Positions 16,336 through 25,707 of a stretch of 64,000 nt of DNA are shown here, piece after piece. Within the stretch, counting starts at the first letter, position 1, and the number at the start of each line of letters is the position of its first letter. A program made the position numbers and the translations under genes. The notes beneath the pieces were generated by a model. It did not search any database. It was not told where the DNA came from and saw only the letters and a list, made by a program, of their open reading frames with translations. Source of the stretch: Actinophytocola sp044466355 (GTDB lineage Bacteria > Actinomycetota > Actinomycetes > Mycobacteriales > Pseudonocardiaceae); contig NZ_JBITMQ010000001.1 of assembly GCF_044466355.1 (NCBI RefSeq), positions 992,001 to 1,056,000 of the forward strand, read 5' to 3'.

Positions 16336-17909
16336 TCCGTCGCGCTTTCCACCAACACGTGCTCAGCCGCGTACTTCTCGCGCAGCCGCCGGGTGTTCGT
16401 CTTCCCGCTGCCGGTCCTCGGCAGGTCGTCGACGAAATCGAACGACCGCGGCGCCCACACCCACGTGAGTCTCTCCTTGACCACGTCGACGAGTTCCTGC
16501 TCGGTCACCGGCGCGCCCTCGGTCAGCACCACGTAGGCGTGGGCGGCCTCGCCGAGCTCCTCGTGCGGCACGCCGATCACGGCCGCCGCCCGCACTCGCG
16601 GGTGTGTGGTCAGCGCGTCCTCGATGGCACGCGGGAAGATGTGGTGGCTCCCGTACGTGGTGATGATCATGTCGCTGGCGCGGCCGGTGAGGTAGATGTA
16701 GCCGTCGTCGTCGACGTGCCCCATGTCGCCGGTGCGCACCCACCCGTCGACGAGGGTCTCCGCCGTCTGTTCCGGACGGCCGACGTACCCGGCGAAGTTG
16801 AGCTTGCTCGCCACCCACAGCTCACCGGTCTCGCCCGGCGGCAGCACGGTGGTGCCGTCCTGGCCGCGGATCTCCAGCCGCACGTCGCCGTACGCCGGGC
16901 CGCACGAACCGATCCGGTGTGGACGGTCCAGGTCGGCGGCCACACCGGGGTACGCGGAGATGAACGGCGACTCCGACAGGCCGTAGGTGATGCGGACGAC
17001 CGGACCCAGACGGTCGACCGCCTGGCGCAACCGCACGGGGTTCGTGGCCGCGGTGCCCACGCTCAGCACGACCATCGCGGACAGGTCGCGCCTGTCGAGG
17101 TCGGGGTGGTCCAGCAGCTCGTAGAGCATCAGCGGGGTGATGAACGTGGAGTTGACCTGCTCGTGTTCCAGGAGTTCCAGGAACTCAGCCGCGCGGAAGA
17201 AGCGCTGGACGAACAGCGTGCCACCGGTGAACAGGTACAGGAACGCCGAGGTCTGCCCGGCCACGAACCACATCGGAGTCACGGACAGGTGCCGGTAGCG
17301 CGGCTCGCCCGCCGCGAGGATGGCCTCCGCGAGGGTGATGAGCTGTTCGTAGAGATACGCCGTGTGGAGCAGCGGCTTGGGAACTCCGGTGGTACCGCTG
17401 GTCTGGAACACCGACTCCGGCGCGCCGGTCGCGCTGTCCACATCGAACGGTGCGGCGTCGGAGGGGCGGGGTGCGAGGATGTCCGGCCCGGCGCCGCCAG
17501 GACCGACGCAGAATGCCGGGATGCCCAGCCGTGCCGCGATGTCGCGGCCGCGTTCGCCGTGCACCGCAACCTCGTACAGCAGCACCTCGGGCCGCACCTG
17601 GTCGAGGTAGGCCGTCAGCTCCCTCGAAGAGGCCGCGTTGGACAGCCACGCCGTGCGGCACCCGAGCAGGTGCAGCGCGAGCTGGATCATCGGCGCGTGC
17701 GGGGGATAGCCGAGCATGACCCCGACCGTGGTGCCCGGCCGCAGCCCGAGGTCGGCCAGGTTCGCGGCGATGTCGAGCACGGCGGCACGGACCTGGGTGT
17801 AGGTGAACCGCGAGTCCTCGATGACCAACGCCTCGCGGTCGCCGTACTCGGCGAAGAGCTCCAGTGCCCGCACCACGTAGTCAGGGCTCGCGGGCAGTGA
17901 GGTCATCAC
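16332..17909 (-). CDS. AMP-forming acyl/aryl-CoA (or ACP) ligase
   Basis: The product has 525 residues, close to the usual ANL length. The phosphate loop FQTSGTTGVPKPL lies near residue 170. GYIYLTGRASDMI carries the hinge Asp/Arg region, and the C-terminal PRTGSGKTNTRRL holds the catalytic Lys. ITYGLSESPF is the A5-type Gly-Leu-Ser-Glu segment. The second Met (17906) is an equally possible start. It activates a carboxylate through an adenylate. Operon with the MFS gene; a divergent KASIII-like gene lies 213 bases away. Confidence 0.9.
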   Translation of the reverse strand: MMTSLPASPDYVVRALELFAEYGDREALVIEDSRFTYTQVRAAVLDIAANLADLGLRPGTTVGVMLGYPPHAPMIQLALHLLGCRTAWLSNAASSRELTAYLDQVRPEVLLYEVAVHGERGRDIAARLGIPAFCVGPGGAGPDILAPRPSDAAPFDVDSATGAPESVFQTSGTTGVPKPLLHTAYLYEQLITLAEAILAAGEPRYRHLSVTPMWFVAGQTSAFLYLFTGGTLFVQRFFRAAEFLELLEHEQVNSTFITPLMLYELLDHPDLDRRDLSAMVVLSVGTAATNPVRLRQAVDRLGPVVRITYGLSESPFISAYPGVAADLDRPHRIGSCGPAYGDVRLEIRGQDGTTVLPPGETGELWVASKLNFAGYVGRPEQTAETLVDGWVRTGDMGHVDDDGYIYLTGRASDMIITTYGSHHIFPRAIEDALTTHPRVRAAAVIGVPHEELGEAAHAYVVLTEGAPVTEQELVDVVKERLTWVWAPRSFDFVDDLPRTGSGKTNTRRLREKYAAEHVLVESATD

Positions 17910-18063
17910 ACACTCCAGTTGTACTTCGGTCGCATGTCACGAGCGCACCGTCGGATCCGAGCGCGAATCGTAACTTGGGAAAACTGGGCGAAAAGCGGTT
18001 CCTGTCGCCGCGTGCGAGTTCGTCGGCTGAACGGGTCAGCCATGTGCTCCCGTCTGCCGAACG

Positions 18064-18089
18064 ACCTTGGTACGAGGTGGTGCCAAGGT
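18064..18089. promoter_or_regulatory. Inverted repeat upstream of second KASIII-like gene
   Basis: ACCTTGG (18064-18070) and CCAAGGT (18083-18089) form a 7-bp inverted repeat, 34 bases before the ATG at 18123, in the ligase/KASIII divergent gap. Possible operator; no regulator gene is seen nearby. Confidence 0.3.
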
Positions 18090-18122
18090 GGACAACCCGG
18101 GCATCACGGGCACACTGCAGGC

Positions 18123-18995
18123 ATGCGCGGAATGTTCGTCACCGGCCCGCTGACCCCGGCCGACCTGCTCGACGACGGCGGTCACCTGCGTGTCGGCGGA
18201 GTCGTCGGCCGGACGTTCGACGAACTGACCGGCCAGGTGCTCAACCCGACGATGCCCGGCTACGTCGCCGACATGACCGCGCCGTACGGCCTCGCCGTCC
18301 GCGAGGACCTGCTGGCGGACGGCGTCGGCCACTCCTACGCGGAGATGTGCCTGCCGCTGCTCGCCGAACTGGTGCCCGAGGACCGGCCCGCCGACGTGCT
18401 CGTGCTCGCCACCGGCGTCCCCGACGTCCGCTACGGCCGCTCCACGGCGACGGTGCTGAGCTGGCACTGCGCCGGTGCCCCGATGGCGTTCACGGTGTGC
18501 GACCAGGGTCTGCTGGCCGCGTTCACCGCCCTGCACCTGATCGAGGGCTACGCCCGCACGGGCGGCTGTCGGCGCGCGGTGCTGCTCGTGGCCGAGCAAC
18601 CGACCGTGTACCACGAACTTCCCGTGCCCGCACCGGTTCCGGACCGGGCCGCCGCGGTCGGGATCGTGCTGGAGACGTCGTCCACACCGGGCGGCCTCTC
18701 GGTCCGGCGGCACACGAAGCTGGCGTCGCACGAGGCGTCCGACGCGCTGGCCGCCGAGCTGGCCCGGCTTCCCGCTGCCGCGACCGTGATCCTCGGCCCG
18801 CAGCTGGCGAGGATCACGACGGGGGCCGGTGATGTCGTTGTGTGCCAGGAGAACCAGCCGTACACCGGCGTGTGGCTCGAACTGGCTCGCGGACTGCCGG
18901 AGGCGCGGGACACCGGACGCCGGGTACTGCTCGCGGAGTACGACCCCACGATGGGGTACCTGTTCTCGGCCACCGTGGAGACCTCGTCGACCTGA
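18123..18995 (+). CDS. Short, apparently degenerate KASIII-like protein
   Basis: The product has 290 residues from the ATG at 18123; MFVTGP at 18132 is an alternative. The central region AFTVCDQGLLAAFTALHLIEGY lines up with the thiolase-fold nucleophile helix, but the Cys is offset from the expected position by the DQG pattern. The C-terminal part (VVVCQENQPYTG..., EYDPTMGYLFSATV) has no His or Asn matching the KASIII active site. It is therefore probably a non-catalytic or altered partner. By analogy with PqsB/PqsC (known KASIII heterodimer with one degenerate subunit), it may pair with the protein at 13681-14616. Convergent with the second mycosin, 12 bases apart. Confidence 0.65.
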   Translation: MRGMFVTGPLTPADLLDDGGHLRVGGVVGRTFDELTGQVLNPTMPGYVADMTAPYGLAVREDLLADGVGHSYAEMCLPLLAELVPEDRPADVLVLATGVPDVRYGRSTATVLSWHCAGAPMAFTVCDQGLLAAFTALHLIEGYARTGGCRRAVLLVAEQPTVYHELPVPAPVPDRAAAVGIVLETSSTPGGLSVRRHTKLASHEASDALAAELARLPAAATVILGPQLARITTGAGDVVVCQENQPYTGVWLELARGLPEARDTGRRVLLAEYDPTMGYLFSATVETSST

Positions 18996-19007
18996 CCGCC
19001 GCCCGTG

Positions 19008-20147
19008 TCAGGTGGCGCGACGGCGACGTGCCGCGGCGGCGACCGTGGGACCGGCGAGCAGCAGGGCCGCCGCCGTCACCCCGCCCGCGAGCCACAGCGC
19101 CTTGTTCGCCGGTGTCTCGTCGGGGACGGGGGTCTTGGGCACGGACAGGTCCTCGGCGGGTGGAACCGGGGCCACGTCGGTGTTCCGGACGATGGTGACC
19201 GCCGCGAACGGGTTCACCACGCCGTAGCCGATCAGCTTGTTCGGCAGCGTGGTCGACGGGTGGTCGGCCGTGTCCGTCAACCGGGCGGCGACCTCGCGGG
19301 CCGACAGCGCCGGGTGGTAGGCGCGCACCAGCGCGGCCGTGCCCGCCACGTACGCGACCGACAGCTCGGCGCCTGACGCCTCCCGGTGGCCCTCGCCGCG
19401 CGGGGCGACACCGACCAGGTTCTGGGCGGGCGCGGCGAGCGTCGGGTTCGCGCCGTAGATCGGGGACGTGACCGGCCCGTCCGGGCCGACCGGCGCCACC
19501 GACACCACGCCCGGGATGCGTGCCGGGAACGCGAGCTGACCGCGCTTGGGCACCGACGCGGACGCCACCACCAGCACGTCCCGCTGCGCGGCGTACGCGA
19601 CCGCGGCCCGCAGCTCCGGCATGTCCAAAGTGGCCACCAGACCGACCGCGACCACCCGCGCGCCGCCGTCCACCGCCGCCACGATCCCGTCGCCGATGGC
19701 ACGTGCCAGCCACGCGTGGTCCAGGATCTTCGGCGGCTCGTCGTGCACGCGCACCGGGAAGATCCGGGCGGCCGGGGCGATCCCCGTGAACGGGACGTCG
19801 GGGTTGTCGCTCGGCCGCGCGGCGATCAGCGACGCGATGAACGTGCCGCGCCCGAAACAGTCGTCGTTCCCGGGACCGTCGGCCAGGTTCGTCCCGCGCA
19901 GCACCGCCCCCTTCAACGCGGGCGCGGACGCGCTCACCCCGGTGTCGACGACCCCGACGACCACGTCCCCGCGCGTCAGCGGCCACGCCCGGTCGGCGTC
20001 CATCCTTTGCTGCGCCCAGGATTCCTCCGTGACCGGGGTCCGCGCGGGCGGCGTGCACTGCCCGGCCGGTGGCTGGGCGGCGGCCGGGAGCACCGGTGTG
20101 AACGCGGCCGTGACCCCGAGGACCGCGCCGATCAGTACCGCCCTCAT
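19008..20147 (-). CDS. mycP: Type VII secretion mycosin, system 2; His and Ser of the triad lost
   Basis: The product has 379 residues. The ATG at 20147 overlaps the EccC stop (ATGA) and begins a good signal peptide (cleavage near AAA-QPP, residue ~25). The first catalytic residue is kept (Asp68, VVDTGV). The His of GHGT is Arg100 (FGRGTF) and the Ser of GTS is Glu261 (SGAELSVAYVAG). A C-terminal membrane helix (~350-370) and Arg-rich tail are present. As in family members, it should anchor in the membrane with its S8 fold outside. Loss of His and Ser rules out normal serine-protease chemistry. It is co-transcribed with EccC of system 2. Confidence 0.93.
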   Translation of the reverse strand: MRAVLIGAVLGVTAAFTPVLPAAAQPPAGQCTPPARTPVTEESWAQQRMDADRAWPLTRGDVVVGVVDTGVSASAPALKGAVLRGTNLADGPGNDDCFGRGTFIASLIAARPSDNPDVPFTGIAPAARIFPVRVHDEPPKILDHAWLARAIGDGIVAAVDGGARVVAVGLVATLDMPELRAAVAYAAQRDVLVVASASVPKRGQLAFPARIPGVVSVAPVGPDGPVTSPIYGANPTLAAPAQNLVGVAPRGEGHREASGAELSVAYVAGTAALVRAYHPALSAREVAARLTDTADHPSTTLPNKLIGYGVVNPFAAVTIVRNTDVAPVPPAEDLSVPKTPVPDETPANKALWLAGGVTAAALLLAGPTVAAAARRRRAT

Positions 20148-23100
20148 GCCGGCTCCTCCGTCCACCCGATCTGCAGCCCGACGCCGTCGCGGCGGGTGAC
20201 GAGCACCGCCCGGCCCGGCGGCAGCTGCCTGCCCCGCACACCGTTGAGCAGCGGCAGCTCGGTGCTCGGCATCGACAGCGCCAGCTCGGGGGTGTTCGAC
20301 TCCTGGAGGCGCCGAGTCACCGGCTCCATCGCCGACCGGCTCGACCCGGCCGCCGCCCGCGCCATGACCATGTGCAGGCCGATGTCACCCGCCTGCGGCA
20401 CCAGCTCCACCAGGGACTGGAACGGGCCGCCCGCCGGGCCGAGCAGCAGGTCGTAGTCGTCGACCACGATGAAGATCTCCGGGCCGCTCCACCAGTCCCG
20501 CCTGCGCAGCTGCGCAGGCGTGATGTCGGTGCCGGGCACCCGTTCCTGCAGCTCCGCGGTGATCTCCCGGACCAGCGACTCGGCCGCGGGCACGGACACC
20601 GCGGTGCCGCGCCGGTAGGCGTCCGGCACGGACTCGAGGATGGTCCTGCGCGGGTCCACCACCAGGATCCGCGCCTCCTCCGGCGAGTACACGGACGTGA
20701 TCGCCCGCGTGATCAGGCGCAGTGCGGCGGTCTTGCCGCTGCCGCTGTCGCCGATGATCGTCAGGTGTGGGCGGTCACCGAAGTCGTGCCACACCGGTTG
20801 CAGGTCCAGCTCGCCCGCACCCAGGGCCACCTTCGGGCCGGGCAGCGGTGCGGGCAGGTCCTCGGCGGGCAGCACCGCGGGCAGCATCCGGACGGCCGGC
20901 GCGTGCGGGCCGGACCACGTCTCGGCGACGACCGCGGCGAGGTCGCGGGTGGCGTCGGACAGTTCCACGGTGCCGGACACACCGTCGATGCGCGGCACTC
21001 CGGCCAGGAAGTGCATCTGGTCCGACGTCATGCCGCGGCCGGGGATCTGCGGCACCTCCGCCGCCTTGCGCATGTTGATGACCGAGTCGATCGAGTCGCC
21101 CAGCCGCAGCTCCAGCCGCGTGCCGAGCTGGTCGCGCAACTGGCTGTGCACATCGGACCACCGGTTCGTCGTGAGCACCAGGTGGACGCCGTAGGCGAGG
21201 CCGCGGCCCGCGAGCGCGCGCAGCGCCATGTCGTGCTGCTCGAACTCCGACCGCAGCGCGCCCCAGTTGTCGACGACGAGGAACACATCGCCGTGCGGGT
21301 CGTCGGCGAACTCGCCCTTCGCGCGCCGCTCCCGGTAGGACGCCATGCTCTCCACCTCGTGCTCGGCGAAGGCCTGCTCCCGCTCGGCGAGCAGCGTCTG
21401 CACCTCGGCGATCGTGCGCGCGACCCGCTCGGCCTGCAGCCGGCCCGCGACACTGCCGACGTGCGGCAGCCCGTCGAGCGCGGCGAGCGTGCCACCACCG
21501 AAGTCGAGGCAGTAGAACTGCGCCTCGGCCGGGGTGTGGGTGATCGCGATCGCGGCGATCAGCGTGCGCAGCAGGTTGCTCTTGCCCGACTGCGGGCCAC
21601 CGGCGATGCCGACGTGCCCCCCCGGCCCGGACAGGTCGACCACGTGCAGGTCACGGCTCTGCTCGAACGGCTTGTCCACCACACCGACCGGCACGACCAA
21701 GCGGCCGCTCCCCGGCCAGCCCGCCGCGGTGAGCCCGCGTTCGGGGTCCGGCACGAGCGGTGGCAGCAGCTGGTCCAGCGACGGCGGGTCGGCCAGCGGC
21801 GGCAGCCACACCTGGTGCGCGGGCGGCCCGTGCCCCATGAGCCTGTCCACCACGACCGACAGGACCGTCTCACCGGTCTCGGACTCCTCCGGTCGCTGCG
21901 GGGCGGGCGCGGGTGCGGGCGTGGCGCCGGCCGGCAGCTTGCCCACCCCGAACGGGACGACCTGGCGCCGCACCTCCTCCTGTCGCTGCTCGCGGGTCCG
22001 GCGGCGGTGCGGGCCGGACACGTACGCGGCCTTGAACCGGATCAGGGTCGCGACGTCGCTGCGCAGGTAGCCGTTGCCGGGCGCGCTGGGCAGCTGGTAG
22101 GCGTCGGGCACACCGATCACCGACCGGGACTCCATCGCGGAGAACGTGCGCAGGCCGATCCGGTAGGACAGGTGGCTCTCCAGCTTGTGCATGCGGCCGT
22201 CGTCGATGCGTTGCGAGGCGAGCAGGAGGTGCACGCCGAGCGAACGGCCGAGCCGCCCGATCATCACGAACAGCTCACCGAAGTCCGGGTTGGACGCGAG
22301 CAGCTCGGAGAACTCGTCGACGATCACGAACAACGTCGGCAGCGGGTCCAGCGGCGTGCCGGACAGCCGCGCCTTCTCGTAGTCCAGAAGGGAGCTGTAG
22401 TTGCCCGCCGAGCGCAGGAACTCCTGACGCCGCACCATCTCGCCGTGCAGCGCGTCCTGCATCCTGGTCACCAGCGTCGCCTCGTCGGCGAGGTTGGTGA
22501 TCACCGCGGACACGTGCGGGAGCCGGTCGAGCCCCAGGAACGTCGCGCCGCCCTTGAAGTCGACGAGCACGAAGTTGAGCACCTCGGACGAGTGCGTCAT
22601 CGCCATGCCGAGCACGAGGGTGCGCAACAACTCCGACTTGCCGGACCCGGTCGCGCCGATCAGCAGGCCGTGCGGGCCCATGCCGCCCTGCGCGGACTCC
22701 TTGATGTCCAGCTCGATCGGGGCCCCGCTTTCCGTGATGCCCAGCGGGATCCGCAGCCGGTCCCTGGTCAGCCCGGTGCGGGCGTGCGCCACCGGGTCCC
22801 ACGTGTCGACGTCGGTGATGCCGAGCAGCTGCGGCAGCTCGAAGTTCGCCACCATCGGCTCGGCCACGTCGGTGGTGCCGCCGAGCCGGTACGGGGAGAT
22901 GATCCGCGCGAGCGTCGCGGCCTTCGCCATGCTCATCAGGTCGGGTGTGCACAGCGCCGTGCGCACCTCCTGACCGGTACGGTCGGTGCGCACCATCTCC
23001 ACCCGCTCAGCGGAGACGTCGAGCCGCAACGTCGTGCGGCCCGCCGTGCTCGTCAGTGCGCCGCTCACGTCCAGCACCACCGAGTTGCGGTAGCCGGTAC

Positions 23101-24097
23101 CGGCCAGCCGGGACTCCGGGGGCACCTCGACACCGTCGAGCACGATCACCACGTACGGCTCGTCCGCGCTCGGCGACGACGCCGCCTCGAACCGGCCGCG
23201 CTCACCGAGCTCCGCGTCGAGCAGCTCGGTGAGCGCGTCCACCCCGTCGGCGAGCAGGCGGGCCTGGCCCGCACCGTCCTGTTCGACCGGGTGCTGGGCG
23301 TGCGGCAGCCACTTCACCCAGTCCCACAGGTGGACCCGGCCCGGCTCGGCGCAGACCGCGAGCCGCAGGTCCTCCGGTGAGTGGAACGTGACGAGCTGGG
23401 CGATCAGCGCCCTGGTCACCCCGCGGATCGCGTCCTCGTCGCCGGAGAGCCGGACCTTGGCGAACCCGCGCAGGAACAGCGACGTCGGCAGGCCGGGCAC
23501 CGTGCCGTGCGCGTTGATGAACCGGCGCAGCGCCCGCGCGGACAGCGGCTCGAGGTCGGCGATCGGCTTGGTGTTGAGCGGGGTCATGGTGATCGCGAGC
23601 CGCTGCGCACCCGTGCCGATCCGCACCTCGGCGAAGTCGCCGTGCGCGGCACGCCGCTCCCACAGCCGGCCCGTCATCGCCACCGACCACAGCCCGTCCG
23701 GCGCCGGGTGGCGCCAGGACAGCGACTCCCGCTGCCTGCTCGCCGCCGCCCGCACCTGGGCGCGGACCTGACCGAGGTAACGCAGGTAGTCCCGCCGCTC
23801 ACCGCGCATCTTGCCGCGGCGTTCGCTGCCGCCACGCGCGAGCGAGACGACGAACATCATCACCCCCATCAGCATCATCAGCCCGAACAGGCTGAGCCCG
23901 AGCACCGGGTTGTTCGGCGCGATGTAGATGAGCATGAACACGCCGCTGCCCATCATCATCGGCAGCATCATCAGCCCGGACAGGTAGTCCCTGCCGACGG
24001 TCTCCGGCAGCGCGGGCGGCTCCTGCAGTGACAGTTCCCCACTCGGCATCTCCGGTGGCTGCTCCCGGCTCGGCCTGCGGAACAAGGTCGTCGTCAT
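20144..24097 (-). CDS. eccC: ESX secretion ATPase EccC (fused EccCa/EccCb), system 2
   Basis: The product has 1,317 residues. The ATG at 24097 is preferred because GAGGAG precedes it. Two membrane helices lie near 55-100. Three ATPase modules have P-loops near residues 479 (GATGSGKS), 831 (GGPQSGKS) and 1113 (GDSGSGKT), all intact, unlike module 3 of the EccC at 5997. The Walker B sites are VIVDEF, VVDNW and VVDDY. Sequence divergence from the first EccC throughout shows a separate ESX system, not a recent duplication. It is divergent from EccD at 24216 and coupled to the mycosin. Confidence 0.95.
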   Translation of the reverse strand: MTTTLFRRPSREQPPEMPSGELSLQEPPALPETVGRDYLSGLMMLPMMMGSGVFMLIYIAPNNPVLGLSLFGLMMLMGVMMFVVSLARGGSERRGKMRGERRDYLRYLGQVRAQVRAAASRQRESLSWRHPAPDGLWSVAMTGRLWERRAAHGDFAEVRIGTGAQRLAITMTPLNTKPIADLEPLSARALRRFINAHGTVPGLPTSLFLRGFAKVRLSGDEDAIRGVTRALIAQLVTFHSPEDLRLAVCAEPGRVHLWDWVKWLPHAQHPVEQDGAGQARLLADGVDALTELLDAELGERGRFEAASSPSADEPYVVIVLDGVEVPPESRLAGTGYRNSVVLDVSGALTSTAGRTTLRLDVSAERVEMVRTDRTGQEVRTALCTPDLMSMAKAATLARIISPYRLGGTTDVAEPMVANFELPQLLGITDVDTWDPVAHARTGLTRDRLRIPLGITESGAPIELDIKESAQGGMGPHGLLIGATGSGKSELLRTLVLGMAMTHSSEVLNFVLVDFKGGATFLGLDRLPHVSAVITNLADEATLVTRMQDALHGEMVRRQEFLRSAGNYSSLLDYEKARLSGTPLDPLPTLFVIVDEFSELLASNPDFGELFVMIGRLGRSLGVHLLLASQRIDDGRMHKLESHLSYRIGLRTFSAMESRSVIGVPDAYQLPSAPGNGYLRSDVATLIRFKAAYVSGPHRRRTREQRQEEVRRQVVPFGVGKLPAGATPAPAPAPQRPEESETGETVLSVVVDRLMGHGPPAHQVWLPPLADPPSLDQLLPPLVPDPERGLTAAGWPGSGRLVVPVGVVDKPFEQSRDLHVVDLSGPGGHVGIAGGPQSGKSNLLRTLIAAIAITHTPAEAQFYCLDFGGGTLAALDGLPHVGSVAGRLQAERVARTIAEVQTLLAEREQAFAEHEVESMASYRERRAKGEFADDPHGDVFLVVDNWGALRSEFEQHDMALRALAGRGLAYGVHLVLTTNRWSDVHSQLRDQLGTRLELRLGDSIDSVINMRKAAEVPQIPGRGMTSDQMHFLAGVPRIDGVSGTVELSDATRDLAAVVAETWSGPHAPAVRMLPAVLPAEDLPAPLPGPKVALGAGELDLQPVWHDFGDRPHLTIIGDSGSGKTAALRLITRAITSVYSPEEARILVVDPRRTILESVPDAYRRGTAVSVPAAESLVREITAELQERVPGTDITPAQLRRRDWWSGPEIFIVVDDYDLLLGPAGGPFQSLVELVPQAGDIGLHMVMARAAAGSSRSAMEPVTRRLQESNTPELALSMPSTELPLLNGVRGRQLPPGRAVLVTRRDGVGLQIGWTEEPA

Positions 24098-24158
24098 CGC
24101 GGTCGGCTCCTCGCTGTGTGCCCGGTCCACCCACTACACGGCCCGCGGGGCGCCGAAT

Positions 24159-24186
24159 GGTTCACCTCCCGTGCGGTCGGTGAACC
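24159..24186. promoter_or_regulatory. Inverted repeat in EccC/EccD divergent promoter gap
   Basis: GGTTCACC (24159-24166) and GGTGAACC (24179-24186) are perfect 8-bp arms with a 12-base spacer, between the divergent starts at 24097 and 24216. Its position suits an operator co-regulating both arms of system 2. Confidence 0.4.
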
Positions 24187-24215
24187 TTCCGCGAGCACGC
24201 CGCCGTGTCAGGGGT

Positions 24216-25658
24216 ATGGCGGCGACGAACTCGAATGGCGCGGTGACCACGCAGCAGAACCAGCCGAGCCAGCAGGCCGGTGGTTCCGGGGAGATGTGCC
24301 GGCTCACCATCTGCGGCCCGGCCTCACGGGTCGAGCTGGCGGTGCCGGCGCACGTGCCGATCGCCGACCTGATGCCAACCGTCCTCGGGCACCTCGACCC
24401 GGCGCTCGCCACGACCGGCCTCGCGCACGGCGGCTGGGTGCTGCAGAAGCTCGGTGAGGCGCCGCTTGACGAGGACCACGGCACCGCCGCAGCGGGCCTG
24501 TACGACGGCGACGTCCTGCACCTGCGGCCACGTGACGACCAGCTGCCGCTCGCCGACTTCGACGACCTGGTCGACGGCATCCACACCGGACTGTCCACGC
24601 GCCAGGACAGCTGGCGCCCCGCGCTGACCCGCCGCGCCTGCCTCGGTCTCGCCGCCCTGTGCGGGCTGCTCGCCGTGCTGGTCTCAACCTTCGCGGCGGC
24701 CGGCACCACCACCGCGATCACCTCGGCCGGCGTCGGGCTGGTGCTCGTCGCGGGCGGCGCGGTGACGGCGCGGCTGCTCGACGACCGCGGCGCCGCGGTG
24801 GCACTCGGGTCGGTCGGCGTGGCCGCGATCGGCGTGGCCGGTCTGGCGTTGCCCGCCGGTGCCGCGGCCCCGGCGGACTGGGTGACCGGAGCCGGTGTGC
24901 TCGCCGCCGCCGTGGCGACCGCGGCGGGCGCGGCCATCGCCCGTGCCGCCCTCGGGGTGGCGCTCGCCGGGTTCCTCGCGGTGGCCGCCGCTGCGGTGCT
25001 GACCGCGCTCGGCTGCGTGACCGGCCTGCTGATCGGGTTGAGCGCACCGGCGACCGCCGCCGTGCTGGTGGCGATGGTGCTGGCCGTGACACGGGCCGCG
25101 CCGCAGCTCGCCGCGTGGCTGGCCGGGCTCGCGGCGGAACCGGTGCCGACCACGACAGAGGAGTTCCAGAAGGGCCTGGATCCGTTGCCCAGCAAGGACG
25201 TGCTCGACCGCGCGGCACTCGCCGACGTGCACCTGACCGCGTTCATGGTCTCGCTCGGCGCGGTCGGCACGGGCGCACTGCTGGTCGTCTCGACGCTGCT
25301 CGAATGGGACACGATCGCGCTCACGCTCGTCGTCGCCGTGCTGTTGTTGTTGCAGTCGCGGGAGTTGCCCGGCACCTGGCACCGCGTCGCCGCGCTCACG
25401 CCCGCCTGCGCGGCACTGATCTCCCTGCTGCTGCGCTGGGCCACGGACCTGCCGTTGCTCGGGCAGGTGTGCGTGATCGTCGGGCTGCTCGGCCTGGCGG
25501 GCAACGCCGTGGCCGGTGCGCAGGTGCTGCCCGGCCGCAAGCTCGTGCCGCGCTGGGGGCGCCTCGGCGACATCCTCCACTGGATGTGCGCCCTCGCCGT
25601 CCTCGCGCTGGTGCTGACCGTGACCGGCTTCTACGGGTGGGTCGCGTCGTGGCTGTGA
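24216..25658 (+). CDS. eccD: ESX membrane channel component EccD, system 2
   Basis: The product has 480 residues from the ATG at 24216. The GTG-initiated extension upstream is Arg-rich and unlikely. A polar leader (~1-25) precedes the ubiquitin-like domain (CRLTICGPASRVELAVPAHVPIADLMP...DGDVLHLRPR, ~27-110). About eleven membrane helices follow (~150-478). It starts the rightward run of system 2 genes and is followed 49 bases later by EccB. Confidence 0.93.
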   Translation: MAATNSNGAVTTQQNQPSQQAGGSGEMCRLTICGPASRVELAVPAHVPIADLMPTVLGHLDPALATTGLAHGGWVLQKLGEAPLDEDHGTAAAGLYDGDVLHLRPRDDQLPLADFDDLVDGIHTGLSTRQDSWRPALTRRACLGLAALCGLLAVLVSTFAAAGTTTAITSAGVGLVLVAGGAVTARLLDDRGAAVALGSVGVAAIGVAGLALPAGAAAPADWVTGAGVLAAAVATAAGAAIARAALGVALAGFLAVAAAAVLTALGCVTGLLIGLSAPATAAVLVAMVLAVTRAAPQLAAWLAGLAAEPVPTTTEEFQKGLDPLPSKDVLDRAALADVHLTAFMVSLGAVGTGALLVVSTLLEWDTIALTLVVAVLLLLQSRELPGTWHRVAALTPACAALISLLLRWATDLPLLGQVCVIVGLLGLAGNAVAGAQVLPGRKLVPRWGRLGDILHWMCALAVLALVLTVTGFYGWVASWL

Positions 25659-25707
25659 ACCTTTCCCGGCGTGGGAACCGTGTGCGGAAAGGGAAAGGAG
25701 GACGCTG

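Noticed and set aside
20372..23380. Thousand-residue frame antisense to EccC of system 2
   Set aside because: The EccC reading has three clear ATPase modules; the antisense product is Arg/His/Gln/Val-rich and non-protein-like.
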